In this document: positions 1 through 9,134 of the stretch, in pieces
How the letters are laid out: the number at the start of each line of letters is the position of its first letter
How positions within the stretch are numbered: position 1 is the stretch's first letter
NCBI GenBank assembly: GCA_021234155.1
Contig: JAJEKV010000030.1
Location: forward strand, 3,968,889-4,032,888
DNA from: Isoetes taiwanensis
Lineage: Eukaryota; Streptophyta; Lycopodiopsida; Isoetales; Isoetaceae
Reading direction: 5' to 3'
Length of the DNA: 64,000 nt
Translations under genes and position numbers: made by a program
Notes under the pieces: generated by a model
What the model was told of the DNA's origin: nothing
The model's input: the letters and a program-made list of their open reading frames with translations, nothing else
Databases searched by the model: none

Positions 1-127
1 TCCACCATGTTTTTTGCTTGGGCTTGGTAATATACTTCCAACCTACTAAATGAGAACCTTTCCAAACAAACCTTCTGATTGTTTTTTCAATCTCAGAATA
101 AACAGCCTTAGGAGCCACTAAAGCAGA
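1..127 (-). pseudogene. LINE reverse transcriptase C-terminal fragment
   Basis: Read on the minus strand this piece gives a short stretch (PKAVYSEIEKTIRRFVWKG, then a region with W, K and P residues) typical of the segment just after the reverse transcriptase core in plant L1-type elements, where a conserved Trp follows an I-E-K-x-x-R-x-F pattern. It runs off the left edge of the window and stops at the pentanucleotide tail of the LINE lying to its right. It may be an older LINE that served as landing site for that element. The alignment is short, so the family call is moderate. Confidence 0.5.
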
Positions 128-156
128 AGAATAGAATAGAATAGAATAGTTTTTTT
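128..156 (-). repeat. LINE A 3' tail of pentanucleotide repeats
   Basis: After the 3' UTR motif GACGTTAAAAAAA (minus strand) come about three to four copies of CTATT instead of a plain poly(A). The 9,974-10,510 copy ends the same way with more units. Confidence 0.75.
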
Positions 157-324
157 AACGTCCACGGAGACCAATAGGTCATGGGACCCATACAATGGGC
201 TAGTACAATCATTACTACTAGGATTAAAAAACCCCTGCCTCGAAAGGTTTTCAAGGGAAAAACCTTTGCAGTAATGATGATACTAGACAAGCGGAGATAA
301 TGACTACTGAGGGCTCAGTAATTG

Positions 325-853
325 CAGACGTTTATCTAGAACCTCAAGTATGTATAATGCCAAGTCATGCACAGATGGTGCTCTGAGAAGTTGTGGAAGC
401 GTGGAATGGAATGCTAAGGTCAAAAAATGATTTCAGACTATCTCAAAAGCAGGGCAACTCAGAAGAGTATGGCTTTCATCTTCAATAACCTGTAACTGGC
501 AACAGACACATAGTCTCGCTTCTCGCGGCAATTGCGGCCGCTCCCATCTACCTGTCTCAATCCGTAGCCTGTGGGACCCCGTGCGAATTGATGCAACAGC
601 TACAAGCTTGTTCCTGGACAATGAAGCAAGCAAATAAGCTTGGGGCCCTGGTGCCAAGGTGGGATTTATGTGTGCATGATAATGACCAGTTTTCACTTGG
701 GCCAAAGTAATTGCGTCCCATATCTTTTGAGAAAAACGACCATTGAGAAATAAATATGAGAAATAAATATGAGAAGTAAATATGAGAGCTAGCAAGAACT
801 GAATTAGCAATTATAGTTCTGCCAGCAAAGGACAATCTTTCTAATTCTGTCAA
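325..853 (-). pseudogene. LINE A ORF2 C-terminal part, frameshifted
   Basis: Downstream of the reverse transcriptase ORF the reading continues in other frames. One frame gives LSFAGRTIIANSVLAS, the usual motif after the polymerase core. A second gives QAYLLASLSRNKL, then RLRIETGRWERPQLPREARL and a C-x-C-C...H-x-x-x-x-C cluster (LCVCCQ, DESHTLLSC), a zinc-binding C-terminal domain of the zf-RVT kind. A short direct repeat of ATATGAGAAATAA at about 748-785 sits at the junction and explains part of the frame loss. The plus-strand copy at 9,994-10,320 has the same domain in one open frame of 108 residues. Confidence 0.75.
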
Positions 854-3260
854 TGATAGGCTGCCATAGGCCCTTTAGGCTAGGATTGAGAGACAAAGGC
901 ATGCCCAATAGAGTGGAAGCTTGATTGGGATTGAGAACCTTAATGTCAGCAAAATTTGGCTGGATATTATCTCCAATGATCACACATTTAGCCAAATTTA
1001 AATGGATACCAGAAGCAGCCGAAAATTGCTTAATAATCTCAAGAAAAAATTCAATGTTTGAGATATCAGCATCCAAGAAGACAAAAGTGTCATCAGCATA
1101 TTGTGAGAGGGTGAGGAACTCATCACTATTTGGCATTTTGAGACCCTTAACTTTTCCAAGATCCTTGAAATGTAAAACAGCCTTTGTTAGCATTTCAGCT
1201 ACTATCAAAAATAAATAAGGGGCAAGAGGGCAACCTTGTCTAACACCCCGAGATAAAGGGAAGAATTGAGAAGGGGATCCATTTAAAATGACAGTCGAAT
1301 TTGAATAGGCATTAAAACCATGAATCAAAGGCTTTAGCTTGGGATGAAAACCATTTTTTTTTTTTTTTTTTTTTTTTTTTAGCTTGGGATGAAAACCAAA
1401 TTTAGAGAGAGTAAGATCAAGAAAATCCCATCTCACAGTATCAAAAGCTCTCTTAAAATCTAGCTTTAAAAGCACACAATTTTGGTTGGAGACTCTATTC
1501 CAGTGAAGGCATTCCATAGCAGTGATGTAATTGTCCAAAATAAACCTATTAGACAGAAAGGCTGACAGATAATGAGAGATGTTCTTCTGCAGGTAAGCTT
1601 TGATTCTATTTGCAATGATTTTGGCACAGATTTTGTAGGAGGTATTGGTTAGGGAGATAGGCCTCCAATCCGAGAAAGCAGAAGGGTTATCTACTTTAGG
1701 GATGAGAGAAATAAAACCAGCTGAGATAGAAGGATGCAGATAATTAACCTCCCAAAATCCTCTAATCATGGAAATGATATCAAACTTAAGAATATCCCAA
1801 AAGTGAACATAGAATTCACTTGGAAGGCCATCTGGACCAGGAGACTTGCCTCTGCCAAAGGATCTAAGCACCTTAAAGATCTCATCCTCCCCTGGAGGGG
1901 CTACTATAGAATCTTCCATAGAATCAATGGAAGATGGAATCATCATATCAAGCAGATCCAAGAAACTCTTTTCTTTGACTGAGTCAATCTGCTGAGCAGG
2001 AATTTTGGAAAAAAGGGAGGCATAGCTATCTTGGAAGAAAGATTTGACAAGCTTTGGATCTTCTAAAGACAATCCAACATCAGTTTTAACTTGAGTGATA
2101 ACATTTCTAAGGAGTCTGACTTTAGCCATTTTAAAAAAGAAACTGGAGCTGCCACAGTCCATGTCTTTATTGAATTTAATCTTGCATTCAATTGATGAGC
2201 TTTTAGCTTCAATTTCCTCAATACTTTTTAGATAATTCTCGAGCAGCTCTTCACCACGTTGCGGATTTAGATTGTAAGGATCCTCTTGAAGAAGAGATCT
2301 GGTATCTCTCATTTTGGAAAGCAGTTGCTCCTTCTCATTGATTTTGGCCTTAATCCAGCTTTTGATCTTTTTAATTTTGCCATAAAATCTTTTCATGGAA
2401 TGCTGGTTACCCTCATCAGGAATGTGAAGATAGAAATCCCTAAAATCCCTTACAAAGGAATCACTTTCAAGAAGGGCACAATTAAATTTATAAGACACAT
2501 TCCCATCCCTAGGAATTTGAGTCAGCTGTTTTGTGCATAAGAATTGCGGCTGATGGCCCGAAATAATGTTACCTTCATCACTAGATACATAACAATTATC
2601 CCAAAGAGAGGAGATAGGACTGCAAACATAGAATCTATCAAGGGCACAATAGACTCTTTTGTCACCTTTTTGTTTGTTTGACCAAGTATAGGAGGCAGTA
2701 GAGGAGGGCACATAAACAAGAGAAGTATCAGAAATAAAAGATTCCCAATTTCTTCTCTCAATAGTGGACATGTTAAGATTATTACCAAGCTTCATATTCC
2801 AGGAGGGAGTATTATTGAAATCCCCCCCAACAATCCAGTCTGAGATAGGATTATTATGCATCCAAGTGTTAATTTCAGGCCAAAGCAATTCCCTATCTTT
2901 TGGGCAAGTGGAGGCATATATATTAATAACTCCAATGACAGAGTCTTGTAATTGAAAGGTAACTTCTTGCCACATTTTAGAGGGGGAGTTAAAGAAGGAG
3001 AGATGTTTCAGATTAATACCCCCACTTCTACCAGAGGCCTCAATCCAGGTGGAAGAGGCTCCAGGATAAATCCAATCTCCAAGATTAGAGATCTCAAATT
3101 TAGGAAGCTTAACTTCCTGGAGCAGAATAATATCAGCATTATAGTTTCTTATTTGGGAAATAGCTCTTCTCCTCTTAATAGGGCCTTTAATACCTCTGAC
3201 ATTCCAGGAGAGAATCTTCATACTGAACCTAAGATGAGCAGAGAGAAAAGGACATGTCAA
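804..3260 (-). CDS. LINE A endonuclease and reverse transcriptase (ORF2)
   Basis: An 818-residue open frame encoding the retrotransposition enzyme of a plant L1-type LINE. The likely functional start is the internal Met before KILSWNVRGI, the standard N-terminus of the APE-like endonuclease, about 13 residues into the frame. Endonuclease motifs in order are LLQEVKL, WIVGGDFNN and the region ending in ALDRFYV. The polymerase follows, with SPGPDGLPSEFY, SLIPKV, WRPISLTN, LLKLDFKRAFD and, as catalytic site, QYADDTFVF. The enzyme nicks chromosomal DNA and copies its own RNA at the nick. An in-frame 15-codon insert rich in Lys (positions 1,336-1,380) interrupts the fingers/palm region after KFGFHPKL. 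The frame ends before the C-terminal zinc domain, so activity is doubtful. Confidence 0.88.
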   Translation of the reverse strand: MTCPFLSAHLRFSMKILSWNVRGIKGPIKRRRAISQIRNYNADIILLQEVKLPKFEISNLGDWIYPGASSTWIEASGRSGGINLKHLSFFNSPSKMWQEVTFQLQDSVIGVINIYASTCPKDRELLWPEINTWMHNNPISDWIVGGDFNNTPSWNMKLGNNLNMSTIERRNWESFISDTSLVYVPSSTASYTWSNKQKGDKRVYCALDRFYVCSPISSLWDNCYVSSDEGNIISGHQPQFLCTKQLTQIPRDGNVSYKFNCALLESDSFVRDFRDFYLHIPDEGNQHSMKRFYGKIKKIKSWIKAKINEKEQLLSKMRDTRSLLQEDPYNLNPQRGEELLENYLKSIEEIEAKSSSIECKIKFNKDMDCGSSSFFFKMAKVRLLRNVITQVKTDVGLSLEDPKLVKSFFQDSYASLFSKIPAQQIDSVKEKSFLDLLDMMIPSSIDSMEDSIVAPPGEDEIFKVLRSFGRGKSPGPDGLPSEFYVHFWDILKFDIISMIRGFWEVNYLHPSISAGFISLIPKVDNPSAFSDWRPISLTNTSYKICAKIIANRIKAYLQKNISHYLSAFLSNRFILDNYITAMECLHWNRVSNQNCVLLKLDFKRAFDTVRWDFLDLTLSKFGFHPKLKKKKKKKKNGFHPKLKPLIHGFNAYSNSTVILNGSPSQFFPLSRGVRQGCPLAPYLFLIVAEMLTKAVLHFKDLGKVKGLKMPNSDEFLTLSQYADDTFVFLDADISNIEFFLEIIKQFSAASGIHLNLAKCVIIGDNIQPNFADIKVLNPNQASTLLGMPLSLNPSLKGLWQPIIDRIRKIVLCWQNYNC
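1336..1398. repeat. 27-nt T run between 18-bp direct repeats
   Basis: The 18-mer AGCTTGGGATGAAAACCA occurs at 1,336-1,353 and again at 1,381-1,398, with 27 T between. The net insert is 45 bp, so the LINE A frame stays open (a run of Lys codons on the minus strand). The structure is that of a poly(A)-only retroinsertion with target-site duplication. Confidence 0.8.
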
Positions 3261-3576
3261 AGAATCAAAATCTATTCAGTTTCTTTTTCCCCCTCCCTTT
3301 CTTAATTTTACTTCTTGTGTTGACAGCTGGAGTATTATGTAAATTGATAAGCTTAGCAAGGGGAGTATCATATTTTTTTGGCTTTAGCCAATATTTTCCC
3401 CCGAGAAGAACTAGGCCTGGAAATAACCTCAACAAAGGGACATTCAACAAGAAATTTGTCACCCTCCCAGTTCTCCTTATCTATTTCTTCATCACTAGCT
3501 TCAGAAACCCCTCCACAGATGAATTCAAACATTTTATTTGTACAAGGGGGTTGATCAGAATTATTAATAGATTTAT

Positions 3577-4083
3577 CTAAATAAATAGGACAAGGAGGAG
3601 GAGAGAAAACCTGACCTGATATATCAGCAACCACTTTTGAACTTCCTTCAAAGTATGACAAGAGTTCTCAAGCTTGAATATCTTCTCACAAGGATCCTGA
3701 CCATGATCATGAGAAACCAAATCTCTGTCTGGAGTATCTTGCACAATCTCTTCATCCATAAGGTTGATTTGACAGGCTTGCTGAGGTTGAGAGCTAAGTC
3801 CCTCTTGCAAGGATGCTAATTGCTCAGCAATATCACTATCTATAATGGATGGTGGAGGGAGAAAGGGATCAGAGGCTGGAGAAAGATCAATAATGGGAGA
3901 TTGGCAATGGTTGTTTTTGCCATCAAGTGAATTGCTCAATAATATATCCAAATCCAACTCAGAATTAAGGTTAGCCAATACCTGAAATTGGTTGGTATTA
4001 CCATTTATATGACTGGTGCTGTCCCTTGAGTCTTCTTGAGGAAGATTACATGTGACATTAATCTTCTCAGTTGGCTTTGGCAT
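3577..4083 (-). pseudogene. LINE A ORF1 C-terminal remnant
   Basis: An open frame of roughly 170 residues lies 5' of the endonuclease ORF on the same strand. It is hydrophilic and low in structure, rich in Ser, Gln, Asp and Pro (for example PASDPFLPPPS and LSSQPQQACQ), like the C-terminal linker of plant L1 ORF1 proteins. The RNA-binding and zinc-knuckle part expected further upstream is missing, because the element is truncated at about 4,083. The gap between this frame and ORF2 (3,260-3,577) holds further in-frame pieces (KMFEFICGGVSEASDEE) with stops. The role as an RNA-binding chaperone is inferred only from position. Confidence 0.5.
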
Positions 4084-4696
4084 ATAAACCGTGTTCACGA
4101 AGCTTCAAAAGGACCTGGCGAACATGCCTCTCATGTTCTTCAAGAGTCTTAGAATAAATAAGAATATCATCCAAATAGATGATAACAAAAGTATCTAAGA
4201 ACTCCCGAAAGACATCATTGGCCATGTGCTGAAATATTGCTAGAGCATTGGTAAGTCCAAACGGCATAATTGTGTACTCAAAATGGCCATACCAAGTACG
4301 AAAAGCTGTTTTCCACTCATCACACTCCCGGATCCGGATAAGATTATAGGCACCCCGAAGATCAATCTTCGTAAAATAATGCGCACCTTGGAGTCGCTCC
4401 AACAACCCTGGGATTAGAGGAAGCAGATACCGATTTGGCACTGTGATTTTATTGAGGCCACGATAATCAACGACCAGACGCAGGGAATCATCCTTCTTCT
4501 CTTCAATATAATCCCGCAAAACCTTCAACTCAGCGGGAGATAGACCATATATCGGACCATATGGCGGCATTGTCCTGGGCTGCAAATAAATAGAAAAATT
4601 ATATGGACGATGCTCTGGAAGCTTGCTGGCCTTGACTTTGTCAAAAACATCAGAGAAGTCGCCATATTTATCTGGGAGCATTGGAGCAGACTTCAC
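4084..4696 (-). pseudogene. Ty3/gypsy reverse transcriptase (fragment 1)
   Basis: About 204 residues of gypsy reverse transcriptase in one frame: [61 protein letters not shown] and the catalytic IIYLDDILIYSK. Compared with the family pattern, about 15-20 residues between DYIEE and the KKDDSLRL motif are missing, where a GFIRPS...GAP-type segment should be; this is an in-frame deletion around 4,490-4,500. The 3' end is replaced by LINE A sequence right after GLYAK. A related copy lies at 6,740-7,330. The sequence style is chromovirus-like, but no chromodomain was found. Confidence 0.85.
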
Positions 4697-4819
4697 AGGT
4701 GCACAGCTAGCCGACGGTAAACCTGGATTGCAAATACTGAACTTGGATCTTGCCTTCCAGATTTAATAAACTTGCAAAGATAAATCTTTGAGATACAAAA
4801 CTGAGGGCGTGAAGAAGCC

Positions 4820-5000
4820 TCTATAGAAGCAAGAACAGGAGCATGAGCAAGAGTAGGAGCAGGAACATGAATAGGAGCGGGAGCAAGAGCAATTGGAACA
4901 GGAACTGGAGCAGGGACTGGAGCAAGAACTAGAGCAGGAGCTGGAGCAGGAGGAATTGAAACAAGAACTGGAGCAAGAACTGGAGCTGGGACATCATCTA
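4820..5000 (-). repeat. Degenerate hexamer repeat coding a Pro/Ala/Val linker
   Basis: Plus-strand units related to GGAGCA/GGAACT repeat irregularly over about 180 bp. On the minus strand, the coding strand of the gypsy fragment, they read as PAPVLAPVLV, PAPAPALVLAPVPAPVPV and similar, running into the pre-polymerase segment. The opposite-strand Glu/Leu/Gln-rich frame is an antisense by-product. Confidence 0.7.
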
Positions 5001-5029
5001 GAACATGGTCAGAATCTAGAGCTAGAATG

Positions 5030-6010
5030 CCATATCACTGATCTGAGTCATGATCTGGTAAGGATCAAGGCGACGATAGTCAAGATTGTTGCAGGGACAT
5101 GAGGTAGGAAGGTCCCTTGAAAAAGCCAGACAAGGTCACCAACGTAAAATTTTGGAGCTTCCTGTCGATGCAAATTGGCATAATGCCGATAGCGTTCCTG
5201 TACTTGGTGACGATGATGCTAAAGATTTGATTGAAGAGCCTGGAGTTTCTCAAGTCGAGATTTGGCACTAGGATTGAAAGAGTCACTGCCACCGACACTA
5301 AGAGACCAACGAGGATGCTGACTAGAGTTCAAAAACAGCGGAGTCTGGCCAATGGAAGCATGTACTGAGTTATTATAGGCAAACTCAGCTAATAAAAGAT
5401 AATTGACCCAATCATCCTGCTAATAAGTAATAAAGCGCCTTAAATATTGCTCCAAAGTCTGATTAATGCGCTCTGCTTGTCCATTACTTTCTAGATGATG
5501 ACGGATGTCAGTGAACGGTCGATATGCAATAACTCTAAAAGCCGCTTCCAAAAATTTGTGAACTGAGGTCCACGATCACTGCCAATACTATCTGGCAAGC
5601 CATGAAGTCTGACTACCTCACGAAGAAGAAGATCAGCTATTCCCTCACTGGTGATAGTGATGTTGCAGGGAATAAAATGAGTCATCTTAGAGAAACAATC
5701 AACAACAACCATGATGGCATATGACAACTTCGGAATAGAGTCTACAAAAATACTCTTCCAAGGTCCCTCTGGTACTGGCAGTGGCTGAAGGCCATGAGAA
5801 AGATGCTTTGGAACCTTCGCTCGACAGCAGATGTCACAAGGTCGAATAAAAGCTTCGATAGAGTGACGAAGCCCAAGCCATCAATACTCTCGACTAATAA
5901 GTTCAAGAGTCTTAGCTACTCCAAAGTATCTGGCCATAGGTGAATCATGGCAAGCCTGGAGAACTCGAAGCCTAGAAGCACCATCTGGCACATAAAGAAG
6001 CCCATCATGG
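5030..6010 (-). pseudogene. Ty3/gypsy integrase (fragment 2)
   Basis: On the minus strand the zinc-binding part reads with HDSPMARYFGVAKTLELI and CDICCRAKV (HHCC pattern). The catalytic core follows: VDSIPKL, MVVVDCFSKMTHFIPC, and SDRGPQFTNFWKRLLELL, which gives the second Asp of the D,D(35)E triad. After about 5,490 frames break. The C-terminal module is recognisable between 5,330 and 5,030 through VGDLVW-like and DYRRLDPYQI segments. Integrase would join the DNA copy to the chromosome; this copy is dead because of stops and frameshifts. Confidence 0.8.
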
Positions 6011-6209
6011 AACAAGAGTCCATCTTGAACCTCAAATTGATCATAGTCCGATCGCATTTACTGAGAAGATGATGTAGAGCCAAGGTGTGAGAATATATCT
6101 TGAGCCAATGGATCGGAGGAGGGCGGGGATGTTCGAACAGACTTCAACAAGGATGTATCATGAGGCCTCTCGAACAAAGTGAGGGCCATAAGTTGGAACT
6201 GAGCAGATC

Positions 6210-6660
6210 CTAGAATAACCTGTGATTGTTGATCAAATACAGGATCACCTGCTTGGGCTCAAGGTAGGAGCGCCGAGACAAGGCATCAGGCTTCCCTCGG
6301 AGGGGTCCATGACGGTACTTGATCACGAAATAAATGCGGGATAATACTTCAGTATGCCACTGGGCATGATGATAGTTGAGCACTCGAGCAGACTGAAAAT
6401 ATTCAAGATTTTGATGATCTGTATAGACTGTCACCTTATAAGGAGATCCCTAACTCCTTATCATAAATTGGATAGTTGATTTCACCACCTGAAACTTCCG
6501 TGAGTGGTAGGCAATCGGATGTAATTCATGGTCATCCCCCTCCTGTGACAAGATACCACCAAGAGCAAAATCAGAAGCATCTGCTTCGATAACATATGGA
6601 CGCTAAGGATCTGCATGAACAAGAACTGGTGCCCTAGTAAAAGCATGATTTAGGGTAACC
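6210..6660 (-). pseudogene. Ty3/gypsy RNase H (fragment 2)
   Basis: Minus-strand reading gives [17 protein letters not shown] (first catalytic Asp region), [10 protein letters not shown], then VYTDHQNLEYF and HGPLRGKPDALSRR, the standard end of gypsy RNase H. A stop separates the first and second halves near 6,440. It lies directly after the polymerase of the same fragment. Confidence 0.82.
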
Positions 6661-6739
6661 ATAGCAGATTCTGCTTCCACACTCCATTCAAACGGCACGT
6701 CCTTAACCGTGAGGCGTGTCAAAGGAAGGGCAATCTCTA

Positions 6740-7330
6740 AATAATCCAGGATGAAATGCCAATAGCAATTGGCAAACCCAAGAAAACACTGAATATCTCG
6801 AACGGAAGAGGATGTTCTCCACTCCAGAACAATGATGTTCGAGATCTATAGAGACTCCATGTGAAGTGACACGATAGGCAAGAAACTCCATAGTGCTCTA
6901 ACTGACATTTCTCCAGTTTGGCATATAACCCATGCTCTTGAAGTTTGTGAAGGGCCTGTCGAACATGCCTCATGTTCTTCGAGAGTCTTAGAATAAATAA
7001 AAATATCATCCAATTAGATGATAACAAAAATGTCTAAGAACTCCCAGAAAATATCATTGGCCATATGCTGAAATACTGTTGGAGTATTGGTAAGCCCAAA
7101 TGGCATAACTGTGTACTCAAAATGGCCATACCGAGTACGAAATGATGTCTTCCACTCATCACCCTCCCAGATCTGGATACGATTGTAGGCACCACGAAGA
7201 TCAATCTTAGTAAAATAGAGCACACCCTGGAGTCGCTCCAACAACTCTGGGATCAGAGGAAGCGGATATCGATTTGACACTATGATTTTATTGAGGCCAC
7301 GATAATCAACGACTAGATGCAATGTTGATC
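6740..7330 (-). pseudogene. Ty3/gypsy reverse transcriptase (fragment 2)
   Basis: Reads [56 protein letters not shown], a catalytic region altered around 7,020 (IFVII followed by a frame change and a stop), then HVRQALHKLQEHGLYAKLEKCQ. It is homologous to the fragment at 4,084-4,696 but a separate copy. N-terminal residues before the VDYRGLN motif are lost at the 7,330 junction. Confidence 0.83.
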
Positions 7331-7540
7331 CATGTCTTTTTGCCCAACTGAAAATCTTGGCCTTCTTACAATTTCTTGAAATCTCTGCCCTGCATAAATT
7401 CTTGGCTCTACCTGTCTGTTTTCCAAATCTGTAACAGAATTCTGGTTTGCCACAACATAACATTGCCGCAGCAACAAAACCCACAAAAATCCGTGGCCAT
7501 ATACAACCTCTACAGACCCAAATTGTGAAAGGGCAGAGGT

Positions 7541-7819
7541 ATGCCGGAGAGCTCAAAAGGGCTCCTGCACCGGAGTAGCATGCGCGTTGTTTTCTTTACA
7601 GAAGAACTGATGGGCGTTGCACAGAAATTTGCGAACATGGGCAGCCTTTTGGTTTCATGGGATTCTCCAGAAAACATATCCCTCCGTGCGGCAAAGAACA
7701 AGAAAACATTCATTCGCAGAGTCCAGACCACCATATCCCTCTGTTTTTTAACCCTTCTCTTCACCATTGTGCTCTTCTTTCTGTGTACTCTAGATTCAAA
7801 CAAACCTGCTGAGCAGTAG
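7541..7819 (+). CDS. Hypothetical protein with one membrane segment
   Basis: A 92-residue open frame that I cannot assign to a family. Near its C-terminus it has a strongly hydrophobic stretch ([20 protein letters not shown]) suitable as a single membrane helix, preceded by basic residues (KNKKTFIRR). The opposite strand carries a 97-residue open frame over the same bases, so the frame may be chance. No promoter or splice evidence was seen. It lies between the truncated gypsy fragment and the dynein remnant. Confidence 0.2.
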   Translation: MPESSKGLLHRSSMRVVFFTEELMGVAQKFANMGSLLVSWDSPENISLRAAKNKKTFIRRVQTTISLCFLTLLFTIVLFFLCTLDSNKPAEQ

Positions 7820-8159
7820 CCATGGATTTCTTTACCTCAACTCTCTTGTTCGCATCATTTCTTTAACACGGCATTGGCGGTGGAGCCGAGAGTTCTTCTT
7901 GTAGTTTCGCACCCTAGCATCTGCAGCGGTCTCTCACCTTGCACTTGCTCGAGAAAATGAGGCTTGGAATTGAGTTATGTCCAAAATATGGATCCTTTGT
8001 ATGATATCACGTGGCATTAAGAGTTTGCCATATTAGAGACATCTGACACAAAATCCTGTAAAGAAATCATCATTAGACAGTTGTATCTAAATGCAAAATG
8101 ATGAGAACTACTTAGAAATGTTGGCATACTTGAATGCCAAGGAAAGCTTTGGCAACTCT
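7820..8159. other. No recognisable feature
   Basis: About 340 bases of A+T-rich DNA without a supported frame, repeat or RNA. It lies on the 3' side of the minus-strand dynein remnant, but no further dynein exon was recognised. Confidence 0.5.
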
Positions 8160-8515
8160 TCAACATCTCAATACTAAGAACTTCTGAATTATATTTAACT
8201 TTTCATTCCATTCACCAGCAAGCTGCTGCCTATAAGCTTTTGAACTATCAAAGTGCTTTCTGTAATGCTCAATATTCTTCACAAAATGGTCATCAAAGCC
8301 TTGAAAGTTATTAAGCTTGCTAAGGCTTTGAATATCTTTCCACGGCTGCAAGAAAACACGAATTTTGGCCATGGTTAGGCTATCGTGCATGAAAGACGAA
8401 ACAATCTAAAAGGCACTCACTTTTGCAATAAGCCATTCTGGTGCAGGATTTGGTTTAGATTCTATAGTACCTGAAGAACTTGTGAGAAGGAACGCCATTC
8501 AACAAGGTCTATCTC
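8160..8515 (-). pseudogene. Dynein heavy chain gene fragment, two exons
   Basis: Two minus-strand exon pieces separated by a 75-bp intron (8,346-8,420) with a GTGAGT donor and a TTTCTTGCAG acceptor. The first piece (8,421 to about 8,510) reads EWR, then after a one-base shift FLLTSSSGTIESKPNPAPEW and LIAK. The second (8,345 down to about 8,170) reads PWKDIQSLSKLNNFQGFDDH, later GEWNEKLNIIQKFLVLRC. This follows the C-terminal motor region of axonemal dynein heavy chains, where a WRFLLTGG-like motif, PAPEWLSEKSW, LPNFKGF and WNEKL..FQKLLVLRC occur in this order. The protein powers ciliary and flagellar beating. A stop right after LRC, the frameshift and the lack of neighbouring exons mark it as a fragment. 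The family call is from motif memory, not a search. Confidence 0.65.
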
Positions 8516-8519
8516 GCAT

Positions 8520-9134
8520 CGTTCCTGTACATAAGTATGCCAGCTAATCAAAAACACTGCTGTGAGCATGAATTTGGAGGTTCATGCTTCTAGTCTTCCA
8601 ACAGATCATCTGGGCTGTCTAACCCTGGGAAAAAATAGGTACTATTATAATGATTGTAATTTGTGAATTATTCACACATTATTTCTCTGTTATTTTGTAC
8701 AGATCTTTCGTTAGAGGAAAACTTTTAGATCAATGTCTGAAAAAGCTTCTGCTCCTTTGATCTTATATATTTTCATTCTCTCAAGTAGAGGCCTTGATTT
8801 TGTAAGTGAAGCATACAGATTTGAACTAAATGCGTGGCAGCCCTGCCCTTTTTCTGCAAGCCTTTTTCTCCTCTTCATCTCCCATCGCGGTAAATGTCGG
8901 ACATGGGCATGTTATAGCCAGCCTTAAATGGCAAAAAATCTACTAAGTCCACAAAAATGCCGTGTAATTTTATTTGGGCGTGGCTATAACATGTCAAAGG
9001 CACGAATATACCACGGATATGCCCGTGGCTATAATATGACAGAGTCCGATAAAAACGGTGCTCCCTTCATCTCCCTCTTTTGGCTCCCAACTAGGCAATC
9101 CTTTAAAGTTAACATGCAACTAAGATATCCGACC
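8520..9134. other. No assigned feature; tandem short motif
   Basis: No gene recognised. The phrase GTGGCTATAACATG / GTGGCTATAATATG recurs at about 8,980-9,040, with a related GGGCATGTTATAGCC at 8,905-8,920 on the other strand, giving small direct and inverted repeats. Two plus-strand frames (8,733-8,927 and 8,928-9,326) cross it without family signals. Confidence 0.4.

Larger units (their letters stand above)
128..4083 (-). mobile_element. LINE family A, 5'-truncated in ORF1
   Basis: A non-LTR retrotransposon on the minus strand. From its 5' end (right) it holds an ORF1 remnant, an endonuclease plus reverse transcriptase ORF, a C-terminal domain broken by frame changes, a 3' UTR and a tail of AATAG units (TATTC on the sense strand). 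At about 4,077-4,083 its left-over ORF1 is fused directly to a gypsy reverse transcriptase, cutting the gypsy protein just after GLYA, so the LINE inserted into that element. Its 3' half (about 140-655) recurs in opposite orientation at 9,974-10,510 with high identity. It cannot be fully functional, because ORF1 is incomplete and ORF2 ends in frameshifts. Confidence 0.85.
4084..5020 (-). mobile_element. Ty3/gypsy pol fragment 1 (cut by LINE A)
   Basis: A minus-strand fragment of a gypsy polyprotein. It begins near 5,010 with a Pro/Ala-rich linker, passes a short stretch resembling the end of the protease region, and enters the reverse transcriptase, which LINE A interrupts at 4,083. Upstream it abuts the integrase C-terminus of a second gypsy fragment at about 5,020, so two elements are fused end to end with no LTR between them. 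Confidence 0.75.
5020..7330 (-). mobile_element. Ty3/gypsy pol fragment 2 (RT-RH-IN, no LTRs)
   Basis: A minus-strand gypsy pol remnant with the order reverse transcriptase (7,330-6,740), RNase H (6,660-6,210), integrase HHCC and core (6,010-5,490) and integrase C-terminus (5,330-5,030, with NLDYRRLDPYQI). Stops and frame changes occur throughout. The 5' limit is abrupt: polymerase homology starts at [13 protein letters not shown] (about 7,320), and unrelated sequence lies upstream. No LTR, primer-binding site or gag was found on either side. Confidence 0.82.

Noticed and set aside
108-290. 60-codon frame conserved between two places (also 10,337-10,522)
   Set aside because: It lies in the LINE A 3' UTR and ends in the tail repeat; the conservation is just that of two LINE copies.
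4893-5102. Plus-strand Glu/Gln/Leu repeat protein
   Set aside because: Antisense of the Pro/Ala linker of the minus-strand gypsy fragment.
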